Source: Lotus japonicus
Lineage: Eukaryota; Streptophyta; Magnoliopsida; Fabales; Fabaceae
DNA length: 64,000 bases
Direction: 5' to 3'
NCBI RefSeq assembly: GCF_012489685.1
Contig: NC_080043.1
Span: 66,891,920-66,955,919, forward strand
In this document: positions 9,856 through 22,505 of the stretch, piece after piece
Layout of the letters: every line of letters starts with the position of its first letter
Numbering within the stretch: position 1 is the stretch's first letter
Notes under the pieces: model-generated
The model's database searches: none
Seen by the model: the letters and a program-made list of their open reading frames with translations, nothing else
What the model was told of the DNA's origin: nothing
Position numbers and translations under genes: made by a program

Positions 9856-10476
9856 ATGAATATTCAATATAAGCTATCAAATGCCAAGATCTGTAAAAGT
9901 CAAGTCTGTTTTAGAACTTCTTTTGTATTAGTCAAAAATTTGACAGAACAAATCATTTTAGGAACCCCATTCATTTGTCTTTTATACCCTATCAATAAAA
10001 TAGATGAAAAGGGAATAGTTACACAAGTCTTAGGGAAGACTGTTACTTTTCCTTTTATAAAACTTCCACAAACAAAAGAACTACATTTATTAAGAGAGAT
10101 CTCCACCACCAGAATAAATATGATTTCTTGAAAAAAGAAACATATTAATTCTTTACAAAAAGAAATCAAATATTACAAAATAGAAGAACAGCTAGAAAAG
10201 GATTTATGTGATCTAAATCCAATGGCTTTTCATCATAGAAAAATACATACAATAGAATTACCTTATGTAGATGGATTCAATGAGAAAGATATACCTACAA
10301 AAGCCCGACCTATTCAAATGAACGAACAATATTTAAAGTATTGTAGAGAAGAAATAGGAGAATATCTCAATAAAGGGCTAATTCGTCCCTCCAAATCTCC
10401 TTGGAGTTGTACGGGATTTTATGTCATGAATGCCTCCGAATTAGAAAGAGGAGCTCCCAGATTAGTCATTAATTAT
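9856..10476 (+). pseudogene. Pararetrovirus-like protease C-terminus and RT N-terminus
   Basis: The first 90 codons resemble the C-terminal half of a retroviral-type aspartic protease (an ILGTPF-type motif near residue 35), but the catalytic D-T/S-G half is missing. An in-frame TGA at 10129-10131 interrupts the frame. The same frame then resumes with an RT N-terminus (region of KARPIQMN, SPWSC and RGAPRLVINY). It stops abruptly at about 10476, where unrelated AT-rich DNA begins. The movement and coat protein regions expected upstream are absent: the leader joins the protease directly near 9840. Together with 7113-9095 this is a head-to-tail, circularly permuted partial copy. Confidence 0.65.
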
Positions 10477-11253
10477 ATATTATTGTTTAGTTTTCTTTTC
10501 ATGATTGATATTTTTTGTGAGCTTAATATGTACAAATAAGCTAATTGTAATATCTAGTTGTTAATTTTCCCTTGGCGGATTAATTCAGTTGAACTAAGAA
10601 AGAATCAAGTATATTTATATATCTATCTATTTAACTTTCAAAAAAAAAATAATGACTCATTCCCGGTCGACATTTTAGGATTAGTTTCGTTTGCTTTCAA
10701 CTATTTTATATTAAGATAGTGAAGTATCTATTATATAGTTTCTCTACTTAATCCTCTACTCAAGCAATCACACTTGCATAATGGTTGAAGCTAAATAGTC
10801 TCCTTGGGTAGGTCATTCAAGTATAGGTTGGTGGTGGGTGCAGTTGGCACTTGGGAAGTATAGTTGATTTTCATATGAATCATAAGTATAATAAATTATG
10901 GGGATCTAATTTACTTACTATTGTTACTTTAAGGCTTCTCCATCTCTGAACTCTTTCTTTTCTTTAGTAGATTTATTTACTTTCTTGCACAAACATCCAA
11001 TCTTTCAATTTCCTATACAATGAATTCATCATTTGAAACCAAGTATTTACTTAGTTCCTTGGGTACGATAACTGAGACTTCCAAATCCTATATTACATGA
11101 GTGATATAGTGCACTTACTCTTTTATGTTTGTTATTTTAACGCAACTATAAGAAAAGCCAAAATAAAAATAAAAAGTAGAAAAGATAAAATTGAATAGAA
11201 ATAAGAGATGTAATGAAAGTAACTCCTAAACTCGCCCATACTTCCATTGAAGG
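10477..11253. other. Intergenic DNA, no gene seen
   Basis: AT-rich unique-looking sequence with no readable protein on either strand and no terminal repeats that I could pair. Confidence 0.4.
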
Positions 11254-12420
11254 TATGAAAAACGGTAGAAAGGGGGGGGTTTGAATAACGTTTTCAGTAC
11301 AAAACTACCACCTTAAAGATTTTGACAAATCTTTCGAGAACTTAAGTGCTAAAGATAAGAGATAGAAAAGCACACAAGGATTTTATCCTGGTTCACTTGA
11401 TAAATCACTCAAGCTACTCCAGTCCACCCGTTAAGGTGATTTCTTCCTTCTTAGAATGAAGGCAATCCACTAATCAGGTAAGAGTTACAACTGCACTTGA
11501 AACCTACAAGTGACTAACAATTACACTGACTTAGCTCACACTAAGATTCACTCTCTTAGTCTTCTCTAGGATCCGATCAACCTTGATCTCCTAAAGGAAC
11601 TAAACAAACTGTTTATCAAAGAAATGTTTACAAGAGATTTGCTTCTAAAAAGCTAATAGTAAACACAATGAATTTCAGATGAAAGAAAGCTTAGAATATT
11701 TTGAATATGTCTTGCGCGTATATTGCTTCTTCTTAGTTTCTTCTAGCCACTTCTTTCAATCTTCAGCCTCTATATATACTCCAAGGATTAGGGTTGAGCG
11801 TTGCATGGGAAATGCTACCGTTGGAGGGCAGTTCTGGAAAATCCAGCTTCTGCTGTGGCTGAGAACGTTAGGTAGGTCGTCAGGAAGGTACACTTGCTTT
11901 TGTACTTGGATAGCGACTTGACCTTTTAACCTAGGAGACTTCTGATCAGGGGAATACTTCATATTGGAACTTGTGAAGCCGGTTGATCAGAGTCAGAGGG
12001 AAAGCACAGATCCTCTGACCATTGTATCTTCTGATTCTGAACTCAGAGGGAAGAACATGGCCTTCAGAGTTTCTTGCTTCTGGACTTCAGAGTTTCCACT
12101 ATTCAGCTTCTGGATCTTCAGAGTCTTCTACACCATCAGAACATCTGAACCTTCAGTGTTTCTTGGTTATCAGAACTTCTGGATCTTCAGAGCTTCTAGC
12201 GACTGAGTCCACATCAGAGTTTGTATAGCTTCAGAACTTCTGAAGCTTTTCCACTGTTCATACTGAACATGGTGAATGCGAAAGCGTTGCTTGGGTTACC
12301 CTTTATACACAGTGCTTCTGATTTGTGTGAGATTGAGTTGAGGTCAGAGCCTGTAAATAGCACACTCAGAAAAACACGTTAGAGTACCACAATTGTTCAT
12401 ATCAAAAGGTTAACTTGTAA
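11254..12420 (-). repeat. LTR-retrotransposon-derived repeat, reverse orientation
   Basis: The segment around 11275-11480 (GGGGGGGTTTGAATAACG, TTTTATCCTGGTTCACTTG, CCAGTCCACCC) is a phrase I associate with dispersed legume LTR elements. From about 11990 to 12250 it is rich in CTTCAGA / CAGAACTTCTG repeats, the complement of the TTCAGAAG repeats beside the Sirevirus LTR at 1290-1660. A TATATATA box lies near 11771. I could not define termini or a TSD. Confidence 0.35.
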
Positions 12421-12679
12421 TCATCAAAACATAGAGTTGTACTACTAGATCAAAACTTGATCTTACATCCATTAGTAAGCTATAAATTGTTCAAGTTACT
12501 GATAGCCAAAACCGTCTTTAAGGTTGTTTTTGACCAAATTACCGACGATTTAAACTGTCGGAAAATGGTGTGTTTAAGAAGTCAGAATGATTAGTCATGA
12601 CACAAACAATGTAGACCATCTTTAAATTTTCCCTCTAATGTTTTCCACAAAATCTTCCCGTCACAAGGCGCTACTTACT

Positions 12680-13260
12680 GGTGGTCTAGACCGTCAACAT
12701 AATGTTTTTTATTCTTGGAATTGAATGTCGGTGCAACGGTCGAATCGTTGGTAAATCGGTAAATAGCAACAAATCTGACATTTGTGTAGATCTCAACATA
12801 TCATTGGACAACTTAATGAACCAATTAATACCTAAATCTCGTACACATTTCCAAACTTCAATCAAAATACAATCAAGACCCATTCGTTTACCATTATTCA
12901 TGCGCTTAAGAGCTTCTTTAACTTCTCTCACTCAAATTCTACGATAATAAGTCATATTTTGCTTATTCCCTCAGACTTCTAAGCTTTCCATGTTAAGACT
13001 CCAACCTTTTCCACTATTGAAAAGATGATTAAAGTGATTCCTCCACCTCTCTCTAATACATCGATTAGATACCAATACTCTTTCATTATCACCCTTAACA
13101 CATCTCACTTGGTTCCAATATCTTGATTTTCTTTTTATATTTTTGCAAACTTAATATTTCCCGTTCACCATTTTTTGTTCCAAGATCCCCATAAAAATAC
13201 TCATGTCATGGATCGTACCTCACTCACAACTTTACTTTACTTGCTTAATTTTTAGCTTTC
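12680..13260 (-). pseudogene. RTE-like LINE reverse transcriptase fragment
   Basis: On the minus strand a frame reads REVKEALKRMNNGKRMGLD followed by IEVWKC..LGINW. This is the N-terminal RT signature of plant APE-type LINEs (K.MK.GKA.GPD.IP.E.WK). Upstream, about 12950-13260, the minus strand gives the preceding linker in several broken frames (a GTK..ER.I..L.K pattern, and REVEESL in place of the usual ERWR.YF). Multiple stops and frame changes show it is dead. Confidence 0.6.
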
Positions 13261-14363
13261 TATTACCTTCATCAATTTTGAATATTGTTGCATCATCTAA
13301 CTCTTTAAAATACTCTCATTTAAAATTTAGCTTTTCTAGCACACTTTAATTAATTTGAGTTCTTACTTTAATTTATTATATTTATACACTATATAATAAT
13401 TTCAATAATTTTTAGACTAATTTTTTTATTAAATATTAACTTTTTTAATAATTTAAGTATAAAATATATTAATGCTTTCAATTGAAATTTAAATTATTTA
13501 CAATCAAACAACTATGAAATATCATTATGTGCATTGCACTAGTAACTACATGAGTTGAATATAAAGTAACATTGTTTGAAAATAATATTATATATTTTAT
13601 CAAAGAAGATTCTACTTGTTTACAAAACCATGGAATAAGAAAAAAGTCATAGGTATAATATGTACTTGATAAAAAAAAAACTATGAATATGAGATATTTA
13701 TAATCAAGGGGAGTATTAATAACTATTTACTTATTATTCAAATAGTATATATACTTGATTCCTTTTAAGCAATATTTGTGGTGGACACTTGGGTCATACC
13801 AAAGAGAGGGGGCTACATTTCACGCTATTAGACGGAAAAATAAAAACCAAGTTTACTAAAACCGGACATGTGATCAAACAGGTGAAGGCACCGGTTCACA
13901 GTTCCTTGATTCATCCGTAATTGAATCGTGGTTCAAACATAATTGAATCGTGGTCCAACCGGTAATACTGCTATAAATTAAATAATACTATTTTATAATA
14001 AATATATGATATATAAGGCAATAATATTAAATAAGAATAATAATATTCATGATTTTATACTATAAATGAGAATTACACAAAAGAAAAAAAAGACTGAACA
14101 TGGTTGACATGCGTTAAGAGAAAAAAAAAAGGTGATGACTTATCAAATGGCATTTTCAAAATTTACTTTGATTGTTTACACCAACACTGTGCCACAAGTG
14201 TATTCAATATTTACGTTAATGGCCCAGAAAGTCATAAGTTTATGGAGATAACATTTTAGGCCCAAACCATTTGAATTTAAGTTAAAGCCCAACTAGCACA
14301 ATATAAACTCAACCCCACAAATACCTTAGTAACTTTTGTCTCTTCCTCAGCCGTTCTACATAA
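13261..14363. other. AT-rich intergenic DNA, no gene seen
   Basis: Mostly A/T-rich sequence. A patch near 13860-13970 has CCGGTT and TGAATCGTGGTTC motifs like those of old hAT MITEs, but I could not pair its ends. Confidence 0.35.
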
Positions 14364-14398
14364 CTAGGATATAACCTGTGACCCGTGCGATGCACGGG
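14364..14398 (-). mobile_element. Helitron-type 3' terminus
   Basis: Read on the minus strand, a GC-rich hairpin CCCGTGCATCGCACGGG (plus 14382-14398) is followed 14 nt later by CTAG (14364-14367) and then T. A short hairpin 10-15 nt before a terminal CTRR, with insertion before T, is the structural signature of plant Helitron 3' ends. The element body would extend to higher coordinates. I could not locate its 5' TC end. Confidence 0.5.
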
Positions 14399-15081
14399 GA
14401 ATCCATTCAACAATTTGTTAAGATGAATTAAGGCACTTGATTTTGTAAGTGAGTTGATTTTTGTCTTTCTGACCGCCACTAAACGTCATTTTTTCGTCAA
14501 AACTCGAAAATTAAACTCACTTACAAAATCTGAGATTAATTTGATCATTAACCCTACAAATTAATTATATAAATTGTTGGATATAATTTAAAGTTAATTG
14601 TTGTTTACACATCATACTTTTATTAATTGTTGTTTTTACAAATATATAGATTTAAATTAATCATAATAATAACTATAATAGATCATATAAATTGTTTGAA
14701 CGAACGACATTGGTTGTCTTATGAACAACATGAACTTAATCATATAAACTGTAATAATTTTACATTTTTTAAATCTGAAGTTCCAGAAGTCCACCTATAT
14801 TATTCTAGTCAACAATTTATTGATGTACATTTGTCAAATTTAAAGAGAAAAAATTAAAATAGATGAAAAAAATCACATTAGAGAAAATGTCAAAAACCAT
14901 CTTAAACTAATTAATTTGTGTAGTTATGTTAAATTTAAAATGAGTTAATTTCCAATATATATTTTTTATTTTATATTATAATCTTTGTTTCGAGTTATTG
15001 TGAATGTTTGGACATTAAATACTTTTATTTGACGGACAAGACGATGTAACATGTGATTAGTTTACTGGAAACGAAATTAAG
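14399..15081. other. AT-rich DNA, probable non-autonomous Helitron body, no gene seen
   Basis: No coding similarity. If the Helitron end at 14364 is real, at least the first part of this region belongs to that element. Confidence 0.3.
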
Positions 15082-15094
15082 TACAAAATTTAAG

Positions 15095-15221
15095 GGGTAG
15101 GATGGGTTGGTGAGCTAAGGGAAATTAAGAGTATTGAAGGGTGAAGGACCAGGGTTCAAAACTCAGATAAAGGAACTAATTTACTAACAATTAACAACTA
15201 ACATTCGCCTATAAAAAAAGT
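15095..15221 (+). mobile_element. tRNA-derived SINE with 13-bp TSD
   Basis: A 127-bp unit begins GGGTAGGATGGGTTGG. It has an A-box-like TGGTGAGCTAAGGG and a B-box-like GGTTCAAAACTC about 50 bp later, and ends in an A-rich tail. The 13-bp direct repeat TACAAAATTTAAG flanks it exactly (15082-15094 and 15222-15234). Pol III boxes, an A-rich tail and a TSD of this length define a SINE. Confidence 0.8.
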
Positions 15222-15234
15222 TACAAAATTTAAG

Positions 15235-16769
15235 AAAAGCTTAAGTGGTTTTTTATTTGTTTGCAGTAATTAAAATCAATGTAGTTTTTCCAAAGAAAAA
15301 ATAGCTTTTCCAAAATAATGACTTTTTCAAACACCTATATAGTCTTAAAAAAATAATTAAAATGTGATTTTTTTAAAAGACAAAAGCTGAAACAAACAAC
15401 TCTAAATCTCAGCTGTTGATTTATTATAAAGATTTAATAGCTTACTGAAAAAGTAAGTCTCTCATTTAAGATGAGCCAAATTCATTTTTGCTATTTTAAA
15501 AGAAAATTGGGAATGAAAGTCGTATCTTTAGTAGCGTTTAAGAATTGAGACCAAAAACATAAATCCATTGAGGATAAGGAATTCTCAATTTAGTTTTAAA
15601 AATTGGGTCTAGGACAACATAAATACTTGGGCATTCAATCCCAATATAACAATTAAAAAAGACCAATGTAAAACAAAAAAATGAAACTTTTGGCAACAAT
15701 AGTAAAGATTTTCTAAACAACTAACATGACGAAGATAATCACCATCTTCTAACTCTAAAACTCCAAGCATTGCCAAAGCAAAGTGACTTTTCATCACAAT
15801 GACCAATCAGTCAACCAGCCTTTGTCGAGAAAACTGAAGTTATTTCTTTTGCAGAGGGCAGGTTCTTCTTCACCTTAGTTTTGCAATAATCTCTTGTATG
15901 GCTCCTAGATTCTTCATTAGTAACATAGGTAGCAGTGGTTACTGGTTGCTGCTTCAATCATTCTACCCATTTAATTTGAGAATCTCAAACTGCACTTGAG
16001 TTGAGGATCAACCAACTAATCAATTGCTCATTTCCCCTTCTTCATAAAAGGTTTAGCTGTCAAATGAATATCATATTCGATGCGCCAGCAAGACTACATA
16101 AGTTTGAAATTACTATGCTTAAACTTTGTGCAGTGTCGAAACTACCAGCTTGATAGCTGTCATAATGCTAAGCATTGGGTAAGTTTAATACTATACAGCC
16201 TACTGGATGAGACATGATTCATTCTCTATGTTGATATGGAAATGCACATATTTAAACTCTGCATTACTTACATTTATCCACTCAAAAAGTAAGCACTTGA
16301 TTAATTTCAAAATGTAGAGTACATACATGGTAAACACAGTTCAATCTTCCCTACTCGAACTGATTTTCATAGAATTTTACTATTTAAGAGATCTGGCCAA
16401 TATAATAGACTATTATAAGCATAACACAATAAGACATCTAAAAAAGATAACATCTGTCAAACTTGCTAGATTATGTCTGATCTTTTTTTATTAAGTCTGG
16501 TCTGATCTTTGAACCAGATAAAATGTACAATTTTCAATTTCCTTGCAACTTGTAATAAGAGTAATCAAATAGGCCATCATACTGTGTTGTGATCCATAAG
16601 CAATAAGCTAAGGTGAAATTGACATCAAAGCTTTAATGCACTATCAGAAAGGAAATGTTCTGTTTATTCTCAACCACAGTCCACAAAAGTAATGAATTTC
16701 ACCATTTCATAATCAGGAATTAAGGTAACTCCGCAAGAATTAAAGCATTAACTCACTCATAAGACCAAG
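15235..16769. other. Intergenic DNA, no gene seen
   Basis: No convincing reading frame. It could include 3' parts of the kinase pseudogene to the right, but no kinase subdomain beyond the APE region is visible. Confidence 0.35.
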
Positions 16770-17830
16770 TTATCTTCTCTTGGACACCTTCACGCTTCAA
16801 TTTGCTTTCAGCTAGTAATGAGTTCCATGTTGGAAATAGTCAGGAGCCAAATATCTATTAGGAAAGCAAAGTTACATAAATTTTTGATTTCAGTAACTAC
16901 AATATGGAAAGAAATAATAGATACAAATCAAAATTTTGCATAATCAACATGAAGGGCTCAAGTTCATACCCTAAAGTTACTTGACAGTTTTGGAACAGAA
17001 AGGAGCTGAAAGTCCAGAAGTCCATGTAGCTAATCGAGAATCAAATAGCTACAGGTTAACAAAAACAATCAGAATGATTTGTATGAAACAATCACAATAT
17101 TAAAACCAAGTCTACAATTGATTCAACGGAAAACAACTCACCTTGGGAGGCTTCTAAGAAGAAAGCAGAATGTTTGAGGGCTTAATGTCTCTATGAGCAA
17201 CACATCTCTCAGTTCCACTATGCAGATAAGCCACGGGTTCAACAATCTCAATTGCAACTTTGTACTTCACAGATCATGGAAGTTGTGAACTACCCTTCAC
17301 ACCCTTCTTCCTCCCTGGGAAACAACCATGATAGAATCAGTAAAATTCATCAATTTCAAATCCAAAACATCACATAACATGAGAAAGGGAAATTTTGAAA
17401 AAATGAATACCATGGAACATACTTGTACACCCAAAAAACCCTCTTCCAAGTCAATACAAAAACCCACAGGGGGGACCACGTTTGCTCTATGAAGAGAACT
17501 TGCAAAAATCAATTTTCTACAAAAGTACTTGGCAAATTCTTGTCTTCCTTGTTCAACTGTTTAATAGCTACAACAGTTCTTAAAGGCACGACGTTTTCTC
17601 TTAAAACACATCTCAATGCCCTTCTTCCTAAAAATCTACCTACACACACCATAACAAAATAGTAAATCATGATCTCACACAAAGGAATCATTTATGATTA
17701 AACAACATCACACCACAAAAACCAAAACATAAATAAATAAATAAAAAGTTACCTTTGGAGCAGCAGATAGAATTTTACCATAGTTGAACCTGACCAAAGA
17801 GTGACAATGGCTATAAACAACATTGTCGAA
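16770..17830 (-). pseudogene. Receptor-like protein kinase pseudogene
   Basis: On the minus strand, kinase pieces appear in the right order across intron-like gaps. They are a glycine-loop region (FNYGKILSAAP near 17760-17800, then GRFLGRRALRCV), the VAIKQLNKED ATP-lysine strand (about 17560-17645), HRANVVPPVGFCIDLEEG (about 17430-17500), the catalytic loop HRDIKPSNILL (about 17150-17200), a WTS..SAPFCSKTVK activation-loop segment (about 16980-17030) and APDYFQHG (about 16825-16855) in place of the APE motif. The order and wording match plant receptor-like cytoplasmic kinases. At least two in-frame stops (before SVKYK, and after NILLSS) and a frameshift after FVEN disable it. The solo LTR at 18524 lies upstream of it in the same orientation context. 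Confidence 0.7.
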
Positions 17831-18518
17831 ATATACACCACGAACGTTTATGGTATGGTTAGCTTCATCCAGAAAATTTTAAAAGATTATTTCATTAATG
17901 TGGTTACCTCTGCCAAGATGTAAACAAAAGTAATATCATAAAAGCCACAACAGTATTTTGAAATGCTCCATAACCACCACCATGGCTACATAAAACTGTA
18001 TGTCTGTATCCGATCGACACATATAAAAACAATATCAAATTGGAAAACATGAAAAATCAAACAAAAGAAGGCAGGTACGACACATATGTGCAAAAGTGAT
18101 ATGAGGAAGATATTCAACATAATAAAATCACTAATAACATGAATTAATAGGGTCAGTCATCTCAACAATTGATAACAAAAAATGCAATGGTTAAATTGCA
18201 GACGGGGCAAGGTGCAAAGTGGTGGAATGAGGGAATGGGGATAAACAATGGGAATATTTATAGCCAAATGGATATGAAGAAACACACATAAGAGGAGAGC
18301 TTCAGCAAAATCTTCCCACTACAACTCTCAATCTACAAACCTACTCCCAAATTCAAATCAGATTAGACATGACAACTGCATAAAAAATTAAAGAACTGAA
18401 GATAACAATCCAGACCAACTACCAAATCGCACCCAAAAGGGACATCAATTCAGAAAGATAACATTAAAAATTCGAAAGGAGGACGAAATTAGGGCTAAAC
18501 GTAATGGTCCATAGAGTG
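17831..18518. other. Flank between kinase pseudogene and solo LTR
   Basis: No coding similarity. It may be intron or 5' untranslated sequence of the dead minus-strand kinase gene. Confidence 0.3.
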
Positions 18519-18843
18519 CAGATTGTAACACCTCAATTTCTCAACTGAGGAATCACATTAAGTAACTTAACAAAGACTAATGACTATTCTGCAATCCCTA
18601 AAATCCAAGGGTATTTTTTCTGAAAATGACTAAATACCATAGGGTTGGAAACACATCATAACTTTATTTAAATAACCTGTTTCCCGATATACAGTAATAA
18701 CCGTTTACAATACCATAGGTAAGGTTCAGAATAAACATGCGCACTTTAACAGTGGCAGAAGCAAGGCTTTAATAACAGAGTTCTCATATAGAAACAGAGA
18801 CTCAAACATAGTCCACAATAAGAGAAGCAAAGCTGCTTCTTAC

Positions 18844-21680
18844 TGTAACACCCCAATTTCTCAACTGATGAGTCACATTAGTAACCTAACAAAGTCTAAG
18901 GACCACTCTGCAATCCCTAAAAACCAAGGGAATTTTTTTTCTGTAAAACAACTAAACACTTCGGCTAAAAGGTTGGAAACATACCATAACTTTATTTAGA
19001 TAACTTGTTTCCCGATATACAGTAATAATAGTTTACAATACCATAAGTAAGGTTCAGAATAAACATGCGCACTTTAACAGTGGCGGAAGCAAGACTTTAA
19101 CAACAGAGTTCTCATAAAGTAAAAGAGACTCCAACATAATCCACAAGAAGAGAAGCAAAGCTGCTTCTCATACCTCTACTCCACCGCTTACAACTCGATC
19201 TCCAACTCGAGTAGCTATGCCTCGGCGGAAGGATCTCCATCGCCTAATAGCGTTAAGCGCCCAAACAACAAGTAGCAAATAGAAAGGGTTAACTCCATGC
19301 AATTACCATGTATAAAAGAGAAAAATCATGCTGTTCGAATTTAATTACTTGGCATGGTAAATAACTAGCAACATAACTCAACTCATATATCAACAACTTA
19401 AACATAAATCGGACTCAGATAATAATAACCTCAACAATGTAACATCAAATCAGATATCAATAAACCAATACGAAAATCCAACAACATAGGGTCAGGTGTT
19501 AGTTCCCTATAATGCAACTATATGCTGCTAACAAAATGGATCGATCAATATCGTCTCTCAAGACGGGACAATGATAGGACACACCTCCTCATCGCCACTT
19601 ATAACGTCATACATGACGGGACAATCATAGGACACACCTCCTAATCGCCACTTAACGTCACACAAGACGGGACAATCATAGGACACACCTCCTGATCGCC
19701 ACTTAGCACCTCGCAAGATGGGACAATGATAGGACACACCTCCTCATCGCCACTTGACTCAAGCCCTATATGCCAAGTCAGACAATAACAAAGCCCACCC
19801 AAGGACCAATCCAAAGTAACCACATGTTCCATCCACTAGGAAGCAGTAACGACAGAAACCAGTAAACGGCCGAAGCCTCTCAGAAAACATTTTCCAAATT
19901 CAGCATAATAATCATAATCATCTGCCAATCAATATAAACATCTTCATCTCAAACACAGGCAGTGCGATAAAAGCATGCAAGACTCAAAGACGCTCTAAAA
20001 CCGAGTTACCCTTACCTTCGTGAGTAGAAGTTGGGCATGGAAATTGCGAACCTAGAACAAAGAAAACACAATCATCAACACAAGCTTCACTAGGAGCAAC
20101 ACGATCTACTAATACTAATCGAAATCGTAAAGAAAGCCTCTAAAGCTTCAGAGTTCCTATTTAGGCACAAATTGACAACGGAGACTTCGTTCGCTAAAAC
20201 GAGCATAACTCGAGCTACAGAACTCAGAATGACACGAAACCGGCGCCAAAATTTCGACAATTGAAAGAGCTACGCAATGGCTCAGGTCATAGAGACCCAA
20301 AAATTATTTTTGGACACGGTACCCAAGCAATAAGGTTTCGGCCACTATGGAAAATAGGGTTTTCGAACTTTTTCTTCGATCTAAATCAATTCACAAGGTA
20401 GTTTTAGGGTAAAACTAAGGCAAAGAAATTGTCGGAACAATTTTCGGACAATCGGGTCGAAATACGACTATCCAGGGGCATTTTGGTCCAAAATAAAGGC
20501 TCAAAACTTCAAAGTTATCAGTTCGGAAAACAAATTTGACAGCATTGATCCTCATGACATCCGTGACAACAAATCCTAAAGGCACGAAGTCAGATTACAG
20601 CTTTTCGACAATAAAGTTTCGAAATGTGCGACTAATGGGGTTTTGAATCAATTTTTCAGATCTTGGACAACTGAATCGCAATCGGCGATTACTGACAGAG
20701 GTTTTAGACTCATGGGAACATAAGGAACATAACCCAACCAAGAAATCAAGGAAATCGGACAATTTTAGAAAAAGCTCAAAACTGTGAGCACAGAAACGAC
20801 TTCAGAAACGCAACAGAAACAGTAAACAGAGGTAGGATTCATGCTAGTTACCTCAATACCTAGAAGTAGGGACGAACTGCACGAAGATTGGTCAAGTTTT
20901 CGCGAAAATTTCTCCTCTCCTCCTCTCTCCTTGCTCGCGGCCTTGAATGGGTGAGAATGAAGAGATTTTGCTTTTTCGAGCTATTTATAGGCAGGTGAAA
21001 TCGCGGGAAAATGAAAATTTCGCGATTCCGATTTTTGCAGCACGTCCACCGAGGAATTCTAAGAGAGATTATGGCGTCAGAATTCCAGAACTCAAAACAA
21101 TTATCTATGATTTGGGAAAAACGATATCTAAAATCCCAACGGCGGTGTAAGTTAATCTGTCCCGTTAAACTACTTTTTGCTATGATGCTCAGACGACAAA
21201 ACTTCCTTCTGAAGAAAGATTGGAAATGTCGAAACAAATCTGGCAACGCGGACGGAAACTTCGTTAGAAGTCCCGAATAGAAAAAGTCTTCATCCATCGC
21301 TCGAATCTAGGGTTTCGAAGCGAGGAAATTAGCGTCGTCGGACTTCCGAAAAGTGAACACTATCGTGCGTACAGTCTAGAGTTCCGAAATGAAACGCTGG
21401 TCGAAGGAAAAATAAAGAAAATCTTTAAATTTTCCAAGGATTCGAAATCTCACTTAAAACGTTGCTCTAAAGCGAAATTAGCCTATTCTGGACACGCTTG
21501 CCATAAGGCGGGTGTGCAGACGACTCGCTCTAATTCCTAAAATGACTACGCAACATTCCTCAAGCAATTCCTGAACTTTCTTCTTCATTAATCTTTCTCA
21601 AATATCAAACTCCTGTCACGCTTACACTGATTCTACGCGTGAGTTGGAAATTAGCTTGTTCTGAAAATCCAGGTCTTACA
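18844..21680. mobile_element. Inner solo LTR nested in the outer LTR
   Basis: A 2837-bp unit starts TGTAACACCCCAATTTC and ends CCAGGTCTTACA. It is flanked by CTTAC on both sides (18839-18843 and 21681-21685). The host sequence resumes exactly where the outer LTR broke off: the outer copy's AGCAAAGCTGCTTCT continues at 21686 with ACCTCTACTCCACCG. The inner copy is the same family as its target, so it is the younger of the two. Confidence 0.9.
19555..19760. repeat. LTR-internal minisatellite (about 58-bp units)
   Basis: Four units share ACGGGACAAT(G/C)ATAGGACA, CACCTCCT(C/G)ATCGCCACTT. This is the same array found in the outer LTR and, inverted, in the third LTR, with different copy number in each. 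Confidence 0.85.
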
Positions 21681-22124
21681 CTTACACCTCTACTCCACCG
21701 CCTACAACCCGATCTCCAACGCGAGCAGCTAAGCTTCGGCGGAAGGATCTCCATCGCCTAATAGCGTTAAGCGCCCAAACAACAAGTAGCAAATAGAAAG
21801 GGTTAACTCCATACAATTACCACGTATAAAAGGAAAATCATGCTATTCAGATTTAAGTGCATTTCATGGCCCATAAACTAGCAACTTATTTCAAGATAGA
21901 TGACAACATATATCCAACAACATGAAATCAAATCAGATATCAAGAACCTCAACCATATAACATCAAATCAAATACCAACAACCTAAACTTAATCAGATAT
22001 CAGCAACGTAATAACATAGATTTAAAACATATAACAATAACCTCAACAAGTCAGATCAGATATCGACAAGATCAAATGTTAGTGCTCTAGAATGCAACTA
22101 TATGTTGCTATCAAAATGGATCGA

Positions 22125-22505
22125 TCAATATCGTCTCTTAAGACGGGACAATGATAGGACCACACCTCCTCATCGCCTCTTATAACGTCTCACAAGACGG
22201 GACAATCATAGGACCACACCTCCTGATCGCCACTTATAACGTCTCACAAGACGGGACAATCATAGGACCACACCTCCTGATCGCCACTTAGCGTCACAAT
22301 GGACGGGACAATGATAGGACCACACCTCCTCATCGCTTCTTATATAACCACACAGGGCGGGACAATCATAGGACCACACCTCCTGATCGCCACTTAGCGT
22401 CACAATGGACGGGACAATGATAGGACCACACCTCCTCATCGCCTCTTATATCACCACACAGGGCGGGACAATGATAGGACCACACCTCTTCATCGCCACT
22501 TTCAC
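22125..22505. repeat. LTR-internal minisatellite, seven-unit version
   Basis: Seven units of about 50-58 bp share GGACAATNATAGGACCACAC and CTCCTNATCGCC. The extra C (GGACCACACC) separates this array from the one in the inner LTR, showing that each array has been homogenised on its own. Confidence 0.85.

Noticed and set aside
19555..22505. Possible CRISPR array because of regularly spaced repeats
   Set aside because: The units are contiguous minisatellite copies with no unique spacers, inside LTRs of a plant genome.
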